Shown here: positions 9,645 through 19,873 of the stretch, piece after piece
Layout of the letters: every line of letters starts with the position of its first letter
How positions within the stretch are numbered: position 1 is the stretch's first letter
Source of the DNA: an uncultured Lachnospiraceae bacterium
GTDB lineage: Bacteria; Bacillota; Clostridia; Lachnospirales; Lachnospiraceae
Direction of reading: 5' to 3'
Assembly: GCA_946403625.1 (NCBI GenBank)
Contig: CAMJAP010000003.1
Coordinates: forward strand, 1-64,000
Length of the DNA: 64,000 bases
Translations under genes and position numbers: made by a program
Notes under the pieces: generated by a model
What the model was told of the DNA's origin: nothing
Databases searched by the model: none
What the model saw: the letters and a program-made list of their open reading frames with translations, nothing else

Positions 9645-9655
9645 GAGGATATCCT

Positions 9656-10225
9656 ATGAGGAAAAAGATCGTACACATCCTGTTGGGCAGCGCATTGGTC
9701 GTGATGCTGGCGGGATGCGGACAAAAGAAGGAAGAGGGTGTGGTGACACTGACACCGGCGGTGGATCCGGCGGCGCAGACAACCACGGCAGCTCCGGCAG
9801 CCGGAGAAGAGACTGCGGCATCCGGGGAGGAGACTTCGGAACCCGCGGAAACACCGGACGCATCGGATGCAACGGCGACACCGGGGGCTTCCGAAACGGC
9901 AGAGTTGCTTTCGCAGGAATATAAGGTATGTTTTGCCAACCTGACCGGACGCGATATCGTGAAGCTGCAGATCACTTTCAGCGGCAGCGGGATCGAGAAT
10001 CTGGAGGTTCTGGGCGAGAAACGGTTATATGACGGCGAAGAGTATACTTACCAGAGCAGCAATCTGGACGGATTGCGCGGAGCGACCAGGCTCAAGATGT
10101 CGGTGACGGCAACGGCCAAGGATGCAACGGTTATGCTGTTTCCGGAGATCGATGTGCTGGACCCGGCGCATACGGATGTGATCCTGACATCCTCTGCAGA
10201 AGGCTGGCGCATGTACTTACAATAA
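9656..10225 (+). CDS. Small predicted lipoprotein of unknown function
   Basis: A lipoprotein signal (lipobox LAGC, Cys near residue 21) is followed by a low-complexity Ala/Thr/Glu/Pro linker (about 35-85) and a compact domain (about 90-189) beginning YKVCFANLTGRDIVKLQI. I do not recognise a named family, but the domain looks like an all-beta surface domain. It lies between the antiporter and rarA with gaps of 11 and 12 bases and is probably co-transcribed with both. Its role is unknown. Confidence 0.75.
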   Translation: MRKKIVHILLGSALVVMLAGCGQKKEEGVVTLTPAVDPAAQTTTAAPAAGEETAASGEETSEPAETPDASDATATPGASETAELLSQEYKVCFANLTGRDIVKLQITFSGSGIENLEVLGEKRLYDGEEYTYQSSNLDGLRGATRLKMSVTATAKDATVMLFPEIDVLDPAHTDVILTSSAEGWRMYLQ

Positions 10226-10237
10226 CAGGTAAAAGAT

Positions 10238-11563
10238 ATGGACAATATGGACATTTTTTCTTATATGGCAGAGCAACAGGCGGAGAAGGAATCTCCGCTT
10301 GCTTTGCGTATGCGGCCGACAACGATCGATGAGGTGGTCGGACAGCAGCATATCATCGGGAAAGACAAACTGCTGTATCGTGCGATCAAAGCTGACCGTC
10401 TGAGTTCGGTCATCTTTTACGGACCGCCCGGAACCGGCAAGACGACGCTGGCCAAGGTGATCGCCAATACGACCAGTGCCAACTTCAAGCAGATCAATGC
10501 GACCATCGCCGGCAAGAAAGATATGGAAGCGGTGGTGGAGCAGGCCAAGAACGACAAGGCCATGTATGACAAGCGGACGATCCTGTTCATCGACGAGATC
10601 CATCGTTTCAACAAGGCGCAGCAGGACTTTTTGCTGCCGTATGTGGAAGACGGAACCGTTGTATTGATCGGCGCTACCACGGAAAATCCCTATTTTGAAG
10701 TCAATACCGCTTTGCTCTCCCGCTCAAACATCTTTGAACTGAAGATGCTGGCAAAGGAAGATCTGCGTACGCTGATCCTGCGGGCGGTGAACGATAAGCA
10801 AAAAGGCCTCGCCAATATGGATGTGGTGATGGACGACGATGCGGTAGAGTTTTTGGCGAACGCGGCATGCGGCGATGCGAGAAGTGCGCTGGGCGCTGTA
10901 GAATTGGGCGCAATGACGACGGAGCGGGGCGCAGACGGCAGGATCCATCTGACCCTGGAGATCATCGCGGAATGCATCCAGAAAAAGCCCATCCGTTATG
11001 ATAAGGACGGCGAGATGCATTACGATATCATCTCGGCCTTCATCAAGAGTATGCGCGGCTCGGATCCGGATGCGGCGGTGTATTATCTGGCGCGGATGCT
11101 GGCGGCCGGAGAAGATATCAAGTTTATTGCGAGACGCATTATGATCTGTGCGTCCGAAGATGTGGGAATGGCAGATCCGAATGCATTACAAGTGGCCGTA
11201 GCGGCATCCCTGGCCGTAGAGCGGGTGGGTATGCCGGAAGCCCGCATCCTGTTATCGCAGGCGGCGGTCTATGTGGCAACCGCACCAAAGAGTAACGCGT
11301 CATACCTGGCGATCAACGAGGCATTGCGGATGGTGGAGAACGGTGAGGTCTATCCGGTACCGAGACACCTGCAGAACAAGCATGCCGACTCGGCGGGCGA
11401 AGAACGCGAGCAGGGCTATCTGTACGCACACGATTATCCGAACCACTACGTCGAGCAGCAGTATCTGCCGGACGCACTGGTGGGAACCAAACTGTATTCG
11501 CCTACGGATAACGGGTACGAAAAAGAAGTACGGAAGTATTTTAAGAAAATTAAGGATAATTAA
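10238..11563 (+). CDS. rarA: Replication-associated recombination protein A (RarA/MgsA)
   Basis: This AAA+ ATPase acts at stalled replication forks. It has RPTTIDEVVGQQHIIG, Walker A GPPGTGKTT, Walker B ILFIDEIHRFNKAQQD and sensor 1 GATTENPYFEVN, then the conserved C-terminal clamp-loader-like domain ending in a lysine-rich tail. At 441 residues it is normal. The stop overlaps the stop of the convergent radical-SAM gene by 4 bases, and I see no terminator hairpin between them. Confidence 0.95.
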   Translation: MDNMDIFSYMAEQQAEKESPLALRMRPTTIDEVVGQQHIIGKDKLLYRAIKADRLSSVIFYGPPGTGKTTLAKVIANTTSANFKQINATIAGKKDMEAVVEQAKNDKAMYDKRTILFIDEIHRFNKAQQDFLLPYVEDGTVVLIGATTENPYFEVNTALLSRSNIFELKMLAKEDLRTLILRAVNDKQKGLANMDVVMDDDAVEFLANAACGDARSALGAVELGAMTTERGADGRIHLTLEIIAECIQKKPIRYDKDGEMHYDIISAFIKSMRGSDPDAAVYYLARMLAAGEDIKFIARRIMICASEDVGMADPNALQVAVAASLAVERVGMPEARILLSQAAVYVATAPKSNASYLAINEALRMVENGEVYPVPRHLQNKHADSAGEEREQGYLYAHDYPNHYVEQQYLPDALVGTKLYSPTDNGYEKEVRKYFKKIKDN

Positions 11564-12528
11564 ACCGTCTTAAACCTGGTTTCCCCGGTATAACACTTCC
11601 CCTGATAACTATCCAAGCGTTTCATCTCCTGAAGTAACTGATTCAGGAGATTTTTTTTGTCGGTGCTCCAGGTCGGGGCGATCAGCAGGCTGCGCGGTCC
11701 GTCGCCGGTGAGACGGTGGATCACGGTCTCGGGGGACAGGTGTTCCAGACAGTCGATGACCAGCTGCAGGTATTCGGCGCGGGTCAGGGTTTCAAACTTG
11801 CGGGCGCTGTAATCTTTGGCCAGATCGGTGTCGATCAGGACATGCAGCAGCTGCAGTTTGATCCCGAAGATCGGGAAGGTGTTCAGGTATTCGATCGTAG
11901 AGAGCATCTGGCTGCGGTCTTCTCCGGGCAGGCCCAGGATCACATGAACGATGATGGGGATCTGCAGATCGTGCAACCGGTGTACGGCATCCTCAAAGAC
12001 CGAGTTTTCATAACCGCGGCGGATGTACTGTATCGTCTCGCGGTGAATGGTCTGCAGGCCCAGTTCGATCCAAAGGGATTTTTCCGGATAGGCAGCGCGC
12101 ACTTCCGCCAGGACTTCCATGATCTCATCGTCCAGACAGTCCGGCCGGGTAGCGATCGACAGTCCCACCACTTCCTCATCGGACAAGGCAGAAAGATAGC
12201 AGGCTCTCAGGTAATCCGGATCGCCATAAGTATTGGTATAGGGCTGAAAGTATGCAATAAACTTGTGCCCGTTGTATTTTTCATGGATTCGTTGTTTGCC
12301 CTCTTCGAGTTGGGCCGAAAGATCGGTGCTCCCTGCACCGGCCGCAGCAAATTCGCCACTGCCGCCGGCAGAGCAGAAGATACAACCGTCAGAATGGATC
12401 GTGCCGTCACGCACAGGGCAGGTACAGCCGATGTTCACGGCGATCTTGTAGACCTTCTCCCCGTAAACGCGACGACAGTATTCATCAAAAGCATAATAGG
12501 GTTTGCTTCCCCATTTTTTTACATCCAT
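11560..12528 (-). CDS. TIGR01212/YhcC-type radical SAM protein
   Basis: This is a 322-residue radical SAM enzyme. The cysteines lie in GCTCPVRDGTIHSDGCIFC near residues 34-52, the variant spacing of the YhcC/YtqA group. Further family blocks are FQPYTNTYGDP, LSIATRPDCLDDE, WIELGLQTIH and HVILGLPGEDR. It is cytoplasmic and its physiological substrate is unclear. It follows malic enzyme with a one-base stop/start overlap (TAATG), so the two are translationally coupled. It is convergent with rarA. Confidence 0.9.
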   Translation of the reverse strand: MDVKKWGSKPYYAFDEYCRRVYGEKVYKIAVNIGCTCPVRDGTIHSDGCIFCSAGGSGEFAAAGAGSTDLSAQLEEGKQRIHEKYNGHKFIAYFQPYTNTYGDPDYLRACYLSALSDEEVVGLSIATRPDCLDDEIMEVLAEVRAAYPEKSLWIELGLQTIHRETIQYIRRGYENSVFEDAVHRLHDLQIPIIVHVILGLPGEDRSQMLSTIEYLNTFPIFGIKLQLLHVLIDTDLAKDYSARKFETLTRAEYLQLVIDCLEHLSPETVIHRLTGDGPRSLLIAPTWSTDKKNLLNQLLQEMKRLDSYQGKCYTGETRFKTV

Positions 12529-13679
12529 TATTTAATCTGTTCCATAACAGCCTTTGCTACCACATCAGCAACCTGCGGATGGAAAGCTTCCGGCAAAATG
12601 TGTTCTTCATCCAGCTCGTCTTCGGAGATCAGACCTGCGATCGCATAGGCAGCCGCCATCTTCATCTTTTCGGTGATCTGCTTTGCACGGCCTTCCAGAG
12701 CGCCGCGGAAGATGCCCGGGAATGCAACGACGTTGTTTACCTGGTTCGGGAAATCGCTGCGGCCGGTACCGATGATACGTGCGCCTGCCTCTTTTGCAAT
12801 ATCCGGCATGATCTCGGGAACCGGATTTGCCATAGCAAAGATGATGGCATCCTTGTTCATGCTGCGTACCATATCTGCGGTCACAATGCCCGGTGCGGAT
12901 ACGCCGATGAAGATGTCAGCGCCGACCAGAGCATCGCCCATGGTACCGCTGATGTTCTCCGGATTGGTCAGGGCAACCATCTTTTCCTGCATCCAGTTCA
13001 GGTTCTTTGCATCTTTGGAGATCACACCCTTGCTGTTGCAGAGGATGATGTTCTTGAAACCATAGTTTAACAGCAGCTTGGTGATCGCTACACCGGCAGC
13101 ACCGGCACCGCTGACAACCACCTTGCAGGCAGCCGCTTCCTTCTTAACGACCTTCAGAGCGTTGATGAGTGCAGCCAGAACGACGATCGCGGTTCCGTGC
13201 TGGTCATCGTGGAATACCGGGATGTCCAGGGTAGCTTTCAGTCTTTCTTCGATCTCAAAGCAACGCGGTGCGCTGATGTCTTCCAGATTGACACCGCCGT
13301 AGCCCGGAGCCAGCCATGTTACGGCCTTGATGATCTCTTCGGTATCCTGGGTATCCAGGCAGATGGGAACGGCATTGACACCGCCGAATTCCTTGAACAG
13401 TACGGCCTTGCCTTCCATAACCGGCATAGCAGCCTTCGGTCCGATGTTGCCCAGACCCAGAACGGCGCTACCGTCGGAAACCACCAGGATGGTGTTGGAT
13501 TTGATCGTATATTTGTAAGCAGCTTCCGGATCCTGTGCGATCACCTTGCAGGGTTCCGCAACACCCGGGGTGTAAGCCAGAGCCAGATCCTCCGCGCTCT
13601 TTACGGATGCTTTGGCAGTGGTCGTAAGCTTGCCTTTCCATTCTTCATGCAACTGTAATGCTTTCTCAGCGTTTGTCAT
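12528..13679 (-). CDS. Malic enzyme (oxaloacetate-decarboxylating malate dehydrogenase)
   Basis: This short bacterial form of malic enzyme (383 residues) lacks the C-terminal phosphotransacetylase domain. It converts malate to pyruvate, CO2 and NAD(P)H. Visible features are [40 protein letters not shown], the metal-site block [11 protein letters not shown] and the nucleotide-binding [13 protein letters not shown]. The start is supported by AAGGAG eight bases upstream on the minus strand. NAD versus NADP preference cannot be decided by eye. Confidence 0.93.
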   Translation of the reverse strand: MTNAEKALQLHEEWKGKLTTTAKASVKSAEDLALAYTPGVAEPCKVIAQDPEAAYKYTIKSNTILVVSDGSAVLGLGNIGPKAAMPVMEGKAVLFKEFGGVNAVPICLDTQDTEEIIKAVTWLAPGYGGVNLEDISAPRCFEIEERLKATLDIPVFHDDQHGTAIVVLAALINALKVVKKEAAACKVVVSGAGAAGVAITKLLLNYGFKNIILCNSKGVISKDAKNLNWMQEKMVALTNPENISGTMGDALVGADIFIGVSAPGIVTADMVRSMNKDAIIFAMANPVPEIMPDIAKEAGARIIGTGRSDFPNQVNNVVAFPGIFRGALEGRAKQITEKMKMAAAYAIAGLISEDELDEEHILPEAFHPQVADVVAKAVMEQIK

Positions 13680-13792
13680 TGTGGTATCTCCTTTTATATA
13701 GTATGATCTTGTTTTTTATCGGGAAAAAAGTTTCCTGAATTCATATATTGTATAAGTTTAGCATTTTGAAAGAAAAAGTACAAGAAAACTAT

Positions 13793-14014
13793 TTGCATTT
13801 TCTGAAAATTAGTGTATAATGCATTCCGTAGGTAGTCATAAACAGATCAGTGGACATTTCGTTTAGGAAATCCCATCAATGATTAGCATACTTTTATAAA
13901 AAAGGTTAGCACGTTTTTTTGCACCGATATTTTGGCACAGTAGATTAAAAACAGTAGTTTTTAGCGATATTGTTAACTAACAGGTACTATTTATTTTTCA
14001 TTTGGAGGTAATGA
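13793..14014 (+). promoter_or_regulatory. Promoter and long leader of rho
   Basis: TTGCAT and TATAAT (13793-13820) are spaced by 16 bases, giving an AT-rich leader of about 185 bases before rho. The leader has a perfect seven-base hairpin (TAAAAAC/GTTTTTA, 13946-13963). Long rho leaders are often used for autoregulation, but no known element is recognisable here. The other half of this gap (13680-13792) must hold the malic enzyme promoter on the minus strand, which I cannot place confidently. Confidence 0.55.
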
Positions 14015-15439
14015 ATGGAAGCAGACGTAATGAGAGAACGGTATAAGAGCATTTCTCTGGCCGATCTGAAAGAAATGGCGCGGTTTCGTAACATCAAGGG
14101 CGCAACCACGATGAAGAAAGCCGAGCTGATCGAGGCAATGGTGGCAAAGGATGAGGAAGATGAGAAGGAAAAGGCCGTAAAGGCAGCTGAGATCATCGCA
14201 TCCGCAACCAAGCCGGCGGAAGAGGATAAGGATAAAAAAGACGGTGATAAGACAGACCGCAAGAAGGCGTTTGATGTGGATTCGCTCACACCGGAGCAGA
14301 TCAAGGAACTGGACAGCGGCCAGACCGTAAACGGTATTTTGGAAGTAATGCAGGACGGTTTCGGTTTCATCCGTTGCGAAAACTTTTTGCCGGGCGTGAA
14401 CGATGTGTATGTGGCACCCAGCCAGATCCGTCGTTTCGGCTTAAAGACCGGCGATATCCTGGAAGGCAATACCAGGATCAAGACGGAGAAGGAAAAGTTC
14501 CGTGCCCTGCTGTATCTGACCACAGTCAACGGCTATGCACCGGAGACCACACAGAACCGTCTTAATTTTGAAGAAATGACCCCGATCTTCCCGAATCAGC
14601 GTATCTGTCTGGAACGCCCGGGCGCACCGGTATCCATGCGTATCATGGATCTGATCAGCCCGATCGGTAAAGGACAGCGTGGTATGATCGTGGCACAGCC
14701 GAAGGCAGGTAAGACGACACTGCTCAAGGATGTGGCAAAATCCATCAAAGTGACCAATCCGGATATGCATATGATCATTCTGCTGATCGACGAGCGTCCG
14801 GAGGAAGTAACGGATATGAAGGAAGAGGTTGGCGGACCGGGCGTGGAAGTCATCTACTCGACCTTTGATGAGACACCGGAGCATCACAAGCGTGTAGCGG
14901 AGATGGTAGTAGAGCGTGCAAGACGTCTCGTAGAATATAAGAAGGATGTCATCATCCTGCTGGATTCCATCACCCGTCTGACCCGTGCATACAACCAGGT
15001 AGTACCGCCCAGCGGCCGTACACTTTCCGGTGGTCTGGATCCCGCAGCAATGCATCCGCCAAAGAGATTCTTCGGTGCGGCCCGTAATATGCGTGAAGGC
15101 GGCAGCCTGACGATCCTGGCAACCGCACTGGTCGATACCGGCAGCAAGATGGACGATGTGGTTTACGAGGAATTCAAGGGTACCGGTAACATGGAACTGG
15201 TACTGGACCGCAAGCTTTCCGAGAGACGTATCTTCCCGGCTATCGATATCCCGAAGTCCAGCACCCGTCGTGAAGACCTGCTGCTCACCAAGGAAGAGAT
15301 GGATGCGATCAATACGATCCGTAAGGCGATCAACGGCGTACGTCCGGATGATTCGGTAGACAAGATCATCGATCTGTTTGCAAGAACCAAGAATAACAAG
15401 GAATTTGTGCAGATGGTTCAGAAAACACATTTTTATTAA
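14015..15439 (+). CDS. rho: Transcription termination factor Rho
   Basis: This hexameric RNA helicase terminates transcription. Order of parts: N-terminal Rho_N helix region (about 10-45), a Lys/Glu/Asp-rich insert (about 48-85), the cold-shock-like RNA-binding domain ([19 protein letters not shown], about 115-180), and the ATPase with Walker [10 protein letters not shown] (Lys near residue 233), Walker [15 protein letters not shown]-loop blocks and C-terminal KTRREDL-like features. It has 474 residues. GGAGG precedes the ATG. Confidence 0.96.
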   Translation: MEADVMRERYKSISLADLKEMARFRNIKGATTMKKAELIEAMVAKDEEDEKEKAVKAAEIIASATKPAEEDKDKKDGDKTDRKKAFDVDSLTPEQIKELDSGQTVNGILEVMQDGFGFIRCENFLPGVNDVYVAPSQIRRFGLKTGDILEGNTRIKTEKEKFRALLYLTTVNGYAPETTQNRLNFEEMTPIFPNQRICLERPGAPVSMRIMDLISPIGKGQRGMIVAQPKAGKTTLLKDVAKSIKVTNPDMHMIILLIDERPEEVTDMKEEVGGPGVEVIYSTFDETPEHHKRVAEMVVERARRLVEYKKDVIILLDSITRLTRAYNQVVPPSGRTLSGGLDPAAMHPPKRFFGAARNMREGGSLTILATALVDTGSKMDDVVYEEFKGTGNMELVLDRKLSERRIFPAIDIPKSSTRREDLLLTKEEMDAINTIRKAINGVRPDDSVDKIIDLFARTKNNKEFVQMVQKTHFY

Positions 15440-15462
15440 ATCGTTATTAGATAAAAATGTGC

Positions 15463-15543
15463 TTGCATTCGGAAATAATCTATGGTACATTGTAAAAGTT
15501 GTTGTTAATTGTGGAGTGTTCCACACACGTATAAAGAAACAAC
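15463..15543 (+). promoter_or_regulatory. rpmE promoter and structured leader
   Basis: TTGCAT and TACATT (15463-15491) are spaced by 17 bases. Right behind them the leader can fold: an outer stem GTTGTT/AACAAC (15498-15543) encloses GTGGA/TCCAC (15511-15524). Ribosomal protein leaders for L31 are known in Firmicutes. This has the right place and size, but the identity is an inference. Confidence 0.5.
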
Positions 15544-15579
15544 CTTATTTATTCGTGAGGTGGAAAGAAGGAGTGTAAA

Positions 15580-15789
15580 ATGAGAGAAGGAATTCATCCT
15601 GAGTATTATCAGGCAACCGTAACCTGCAACTGCGGAAACACATTTGTGACCGGTTCTACAAAGTCCGAGATTCACGTAGAAATCTGCTCCAAGTGCCATC
15701 CGTTCTACACCGGCCAGCAGAAGGCTACCCAGGCTCGTGGTCGTGTAGATAAGTTCAACAAGAAGTACGGTGTAACTGCAAACAAGTAG
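15580..15789 (+). CDS. rpmE: 50S ribosomal protein L31
   Basis: The 69-residue protein starts [10 protein letters not shown] and has the zinc-binding C+ form of L31, with cysteines in TCNCGNTF and [12 protein letters not shown]. It ends with the basic [19 protein letters not shown] precedes the ATG. It is a single-gene unit with its own promoter, leader and terminator. Confidence 0.97.
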   Translation: MREGIHPEYYQATVTCNCGNTFVTGSTKSEIHVEICSKCHPFYTGQQKATQARGRVDKFNKKYGVTANK

Positions 15790-15810
15790 ATTTTGTATTT
15801 TAGAACTGAG

Positions 15811-15846
15811 AAGTTGGGATGGGTGTACCCTGTCCCAACTTTTTTC
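15811..15846 (+). terminator. Intrinsic terminator after rpmE
   Basis: AAGTTGGGA pairs with TCCCAACTT, with an inner GGGT/ACCC pair, followed by T6. Confidence 0.93.
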
Positions 15847-15866
15847 GTATCTTTACAGGAGTTGAC

Positions 15867-16946
15867 ATGGCAAAAAAGAAAAAAACAGTCTATTCCGGGA
15901 TCGGCGGCCAGGCCGTTCTGGAAGGCGTGATGATGCGCAACAAGGACGAATACGCCGTCGCGGTACGCAAGCCGGACGGATCGGTGGATGTGAATGTAAA
16001 GCAGACCAAGCACAAAGGCGACAGTCTGGTACGCAAGATCCCCTTTGTCCGCGGCGTCTTTAACTTTGTGGATTCGCTGGTGCTGGGAATGGATATTCTG
16101 TCCTACTCTGCGGAAGTGGGGGAAGGAGAGGAAGAGCAGGAAGACGGTATTTTGGAAAAGATCTTCCATGACAAGGCGGATGATGTGGTCATGGGGATCA
16201 CGGTGCTGATCTCCATCGCTTTTGCGATCCTTCTGTTCATGGTAGTGCCCTATGCGGTTTCGGAACTGCTGGGCAAGTATATCCGCAATCATTCTCTGGT
16301 TCTTTTGATCGAGGGCGTGTTGCGTATCCTGGTCTTTCTGATCTATGTGGCGAGCATCGCTTTGATGAAAGATATCCGCAGGCTGTACCAGTATCACGGT
16401 GCGGAACACAAATGCATCAACTGTATTGAATCGGGACGCCCGCTGACGGTAAAGAATGTGAAGCGTTCCTCACGGTTTCATAAGCGCTGCGGTACCAGTT
16501 TCCTGATCCTGGTGGTACTGATCGGTATCGTACTTTGTTTCTTCATCCGTACCGAAACGGTGTGGATGCGTATGCTGCTGCGCGTGGCGCTGGTGCCGGT
16601 GGTTGCCGGGATCTCCTATGAGCTGCTGCATCTGGCAGGTACCAAGGAGAGTGTTCTTTTGGATATCATATCGGCGCCGGGATTGTGGCTGCAGCGTGTG
16701 ACGGTTAAGGAACCGGACGATGAGATGATCGAAGTGGCGATCGCATCCGTAGAAGCGGTATTTGACTGGGAGAGTTTCCAGAAGAAGCATTTCAAGACCA
16801 GAACCGTAAAGAAGAAGCGGATCGAGCCGGACGGACGTGAGGTAGAGACCGGTGAGGAAACGCTGGAGATCAGTGTTCTGGATCGGGAAGAGATCGAAAG
16901 ACTGATCGCGGAGATGAAGCAGTCCGGCGGGGATGACGGCGAATGA
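15867..16946 (+). CDS. DUF1385 membrane protein
   Basis: The ATG at 15867 is preferred over an in-frame upstream codon inside the terminator because AGGAG lies six bases before it. The protein (359 residues) opens with GIGGQAVLEGVMMRN and carries the family block YHGAEHKCINCIE. About four membrane segments fall between residues 100 and 250, followed by a charged C-terminal tail. The function is unknown, although it is conserved between rpmE and prmC in Firmicutes. It overlaps prmC by ATGA. Confidence 0.9.
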   Translation: MAKKKKTVYSGIGGQAVLEGVMMRNKDEYAVAVRKPDGSVDVNVKQTKHKGDSLVRKIPFVRGVFNFVDSLVLGMDILSYSAEVGEGEEEQEDGILEKIFHDKADDVVMGITVLISIAFAILLFMVVPYAVSELLGKYIRNHSLVLLIEGVLRILVFLIYVASIALMKDIRRLYQYHGAEHKCINCIESGRPLTVKNVKRSSRFHKRCGTSFLILVVLIGIVLCFFIRTETVWMRMLLRVALVPVVAGISYELLHLAGTKESVLLDIISAPGLWLQRVTVKEPDDEMIEVAIASVEAVFDWESFQKKHFKTRTVKKKRIEPDGREVETGEETLEISVLDREEIERLIAEMKQSGGDDGE

Positions 16947-17806
16947 GCGGGATCACTTATCGCGAAGCCTATGTACGCGGAAAAGAGCAGCTGGAAAACG
17001 CCGGAGTGCCGGAAGCGGATCAGAATGCACGGATATTGCTGGAATATGTCTGCCGGACCGACCGACAGGCAATGCTGCTGGCGCCGGAACGTATTCTGAC
17101 GGAGACGGAAGAAGAGCAGTATTCGGAAGTGCTTAAGAAGCGGTGCGCAAGGGTTCCGCTGCAGCACATCACCGGATCGCAGTATTTTATGGGACTGGAA
17201 TTTGCGGTGGATGAGCGTGTGCTGGTGCCGCGGCCGGATACCGAGATTCTGGTGGAAGAAGTCCTAAAGGACGGGGCATCCGGAGCCAAAGTGCTGGATC
17301 TGTGTACGGGTAGCGGATGCATTTTGCTCAGTATATTAAAGTATTCCAGCTCGGCAACGGGCATCGGCGCGGATCTGTCCGAAGAGGCATTGCAGGTAGC
17401 AAAGGCGAATGCACAACAGCTGGAGATTGCGGCAACATTTTACCGGGGCGATCTGTTTGGGGCATTGCCGGAGGCGGAGAGCAGGGGCTTTGACATTATC
17501 GTATCGAACCCGCCCTATATCGAGACGGCGGAGATCGCGACACTGATGCCGGAGGTACGGGAACACGATCCGTATATGGCATTGGACGGCGGTGCGGACG
17601 GTTTGGATTTTTACCGCAGGATCATTGCGGAGGCACCGGAGCATTTTGCGGCGGAAGGACGGCTGTATCTGGAGATCGGAAGCACCCAGGCGCAGGCGGT
17701 GGAAGCCTTGATGAAAGAGCGCGGCTATACGGAGATACGGACCGTGAAGGACTACGCCGGATTAGATCGTGTTGTTGCGGGTGTTTACAGAGAAATAACG
17801 AGGTAA
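16943..17806 (+). CDS. prmC: Release factor glutamine methyltransferase PrmC (HemK)
   Basis: It methylates the glutamine of the GGQ motif in release factors RF1 and RF2. The N-terminal helical domain is followed by LVPRPDTE, the SAM-binding VLDLCTGSGCIL and the catalytic NPPY (VSNPPYIET). 287 residues. It overlaps DUF1385 and lies seven bases ahead of its substrate gene prfA. Confidence 0.96.
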   Translation: MSGITYREAYVRGKEQLENAGVPEADQNARILLEYVCRTDRQAMLLAPERILTETEEEQYSEVLKKRCARVPLQHITGSQYFMGLEFAVDERVLVPRPDTEILVEEVLKDGASGAKVLDLCTGSGCILLSILKYSSSATGIGADLSEEALQVAKANAQQLEIAATFYRGDLFGALPEAESRGFDIIVSNPPYIETAEIATLMPEVREHDPYMALDGGADGLDFYRRIIAEAPEHFAAEGRLYLEIGSTQAQAVEALMKERGYTEIRTVKDYAGLDRVVAGVYREITR

Positions 17807-17812
17807 AGAAAT

Positions 17813-18889
17813 ATGTTTGACAAATTGGAAGATTTATTGCATCGATTTGAAGAAATCTTAAACGAGCTTTCGGAGCCGGGCGTGGCAAGCGACACCAAGC
17901 GTTTCCAGCGCCTGATGAAGGAACAGAGTGACCTGACTCCGATCGTGGAAGCATACAAGGCATATAAAAAAGCCAATCAGGATGCTGAGGATGCCCTGAT
18001 GCTGCTGGAGGAGGAAAAGGATCCGGAGATGCGCGAGATGCTCAAGGAAGAGCATTCGGAAGCCAAGAAGAGCATCGCGGAGCTGGAGCAGAAACTCAAG
18101 ATCCTGCTGCTGCCCAAGGACCCGAACGATGACAAGAACGTGATCGTAGAGATCCGTGCCGGTGCCGGCGGCGAAGAGGCGGCATTGTTTGCAGCTGAAT
18201 TGTATCGTATGTATGCCCATTATATCGAGAGCCGTCGCTGGAAACTGGAACTGGTCAATGCGGACGAGACCGGCATCGGCGGTATGAAGGAAGCGGAATT
18301 CATTGTCAGTGGTAACGGCGCTTACTCCGTGTTAAAATATGAGAGTGGGGTGCATCGTGTACAGCGTGTGCCCAAGACCGAGACCGGCGGGCGTATCCAT
18401 ACTTCCACGGTAACCGTAGCGGTAATGCCGGAAGCCGAGGATGTGGATGTCAAGATCGACGACAAGGATATCCGTATCGATGTTATGCGTGCCTCCGGTA
18501 ACGGCGGACAGTGCGTCAACACAACGGACTCCGCGGTACGCCTGACACATTACCCGACGGGTATCGTGATCTACTCCCAGACGGAGAAATCACAGATCCA
18601 GAACAAGGAAAAGGCATTTGCTCTGCTGCGGGCAAAACTCTATGACCTGGAATTGCAGAAAGCGCATGATGCCGAAGCGGATATGCGTCGCAGCCAGATC
18701 GGAACCGGCGATCGTTCCGAAAAGATCCGTACCTACAATTTCCCGCAGGGACGCGTGACGGATCATCGTATCGGCCTGACCCTGTACAAGATCGACAGCG
18801 TGATGAACGGCGATCTGCAGGAGATCCTGGATGCTTGTACCACGGCCGATCAGGCGGCAAAACTGGTAAAGATGGGTGAGACGGCTTAA
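17813..18889 (+). CDS. prfA: Peptide chain release factor 1
   Basis: RF1 ends translation at UAA and UAG. Visible are the catalytic loop with GNGGQ (followed by [10 protein letters not shown]) and the codon-recognition region with [16 protein letters not shown], plus the C-terminal [14 protein letters not shown]. 358 residues, normal. The context prmC-prfA matches its modification enzyme. Confidence 0.97.
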   Translation: MFDKLEDLLHRFEEILNELSEPGVASDTKRFQRLMKEQSDLTPIVEAYKAYKKANQDAEDALMLLEEEKDPEMREMLKEEHSEAKKSIAELEQKLKILLLPKDPNDDKNVIVEIRAGAGGEEAALFAAELYRMYAHYIESRRWKLELVNADETGIGGMKEAEFIVSGNGAYSVLKYESGVHRVQRVPKTETGGRIHTSTVTVAVMPEAEDVDVKIDDKDIRIDVMRASGNGGQCVNTTDSAVRLTHYPTGIVIYSQTEKSQIQNKEKAFALLRAKLYDLELQKAHDAEADMRRSQIGTGDRSEKIRTYNFPQGRVTDHRIGLTLYKIDSVMNGDLQEILDACTTADQAAKLVKMGETA

Positions 18890-18910
18890 TTTTTGAGGAT
18901 GGAGAAATCT

Positions 18911-19861
18911 TTGAAAAAAGGCAGGATGAGCGAAAAAGACCGGTTGGAGATGATCCGGGATATATTGGTGGTGGTCGGCGGTATCTGTCTGATCGTGGCA
19001 GTCGTGATGCTTGGAAGAGGTATTTCGGACGATGTGCAGACCAGGAACCAGCAGGCGGAACTAAAGGCGATGATCGATGCTGCGACTCCCAAGAACCTCG
19101 GGCAGTCCACGGGAAGAGGCACCGGAACCCTGTCCAAGCCGGCGCAGGGCGGAACGACGCAGACTGCGGAGCCGGGATCGGAGGCGGAGGAGATCGTCGA
19201 AGAGTATATTGAGACACCGACTTCGATGTTGCCGCAGTATGCACTTTTGTACGAGCTGAATTCGGATATCGTCGGATGGCTGTATATCGTGGGTACCCGT
19301 ATTGACTACCCGGTGATGCAGACGCCTTCCAATCCGTACTATTATCTGCGCCGGGATTTTTACGGCAGTTACAATACGAACGGTTGTCTGTTTGCGGATC
19401 CGGCATCCCGTGTCGGTACGGGAAAGGCAGCCTATGACTATGAGGAAGGCACCACACCGGGAACCAACCTGATGATCTACGGACACCATATGCGCAGTAA
19501 GGAGATGTTCGGCGAACTGGATCTGTATGCCACCAGAGCATACGGGGAGGCGCATCCGGTGATCTGTTTTGATACACTCTATGAACACCGGGAATATCAG
19601 CTGCTGGCGGCTTTCCGCTCCGAGATCTATCATGTTGATGACGATGTGTTCAAGTATTATCAGTTCTTCAATGCGGATACGGAAGAAGAGTTCCGGAATT
19701 TCGTGGATAATGTGAAAGCGCTGGCCCTCTATGATACCGGAGTGACGGCAGAATTCGGAGACGAGCTGATCACGCTTTCCACGTGTGACAACAGTTCGGA
19801 ATACGGACGGTTTGTCGTGGTAGCCAAACGGATCCGGTATGAGGACGAGACGGAAGAATAA
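18911..19861 (+). CDS. srtB: Class B sortase
   Basis: This membrane-bound cysteine transpeptidase should attach proteins to the peptidoglycan. An N-terminal membrane anchor (DILVVVGGICLIVAVVMLG) is followed by a Thr/Gly/Glu linker and the catalytic domain: VGTRIDYPVMQ, the active-site His in LMIYGHHM, the Cys in ITLSTCDNSS and a C-terminal Arg in VVAKRIR. The start is uncertain. The TTG at 18911 has GGAGA at a good distance; the ATG at 18899 and TTG at 18893 lack one, and the ATG at 18926 is a further option. No obvious NPxTN-type substrate gene lies next to it. It begins soon after prfA. Confidence 0.92.
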   Translation: MKKGRMSEKDRLEMIRDILVVVGGICLIVAVVMLGRGISDDVQTRNQQAELKAMIDAATPKNLGQSTGRGTGTLSKPAQGGTTQTAEPGSEAEEIVEEYIETPTSMLPQYALLYELNSDIVGWLYIVGTRIDYPVMQTPSNPYYYLRRDFYGSYNTNGCLFADPASRVGTGKAAYDYEEGTTPGTNLMIYGHHMRSKEMFGELDLYATRAYGEAHPVICFDTLYEHREYQLLAAFRSEIYHVDDDVFKYYQFFNADTEEEFRNFVDNVKALALYDTGVTAEFGDELITLSTCDNSSEYGRFVVVAKRIRYEDETEE

Positions 19862-19873
19862 CACCCGAAGAGA

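Noticed and set aside
19788-19803. parS-like sequence (12 of 16 positions) in the sortase gene
   Set aside because: It lies exactly over the codons for the conserved catalytic LSTCD motif and has four mismatches, so chance is more likely. Another weak half match at 15517 falls in the rpmE leader. No full parS site was found.
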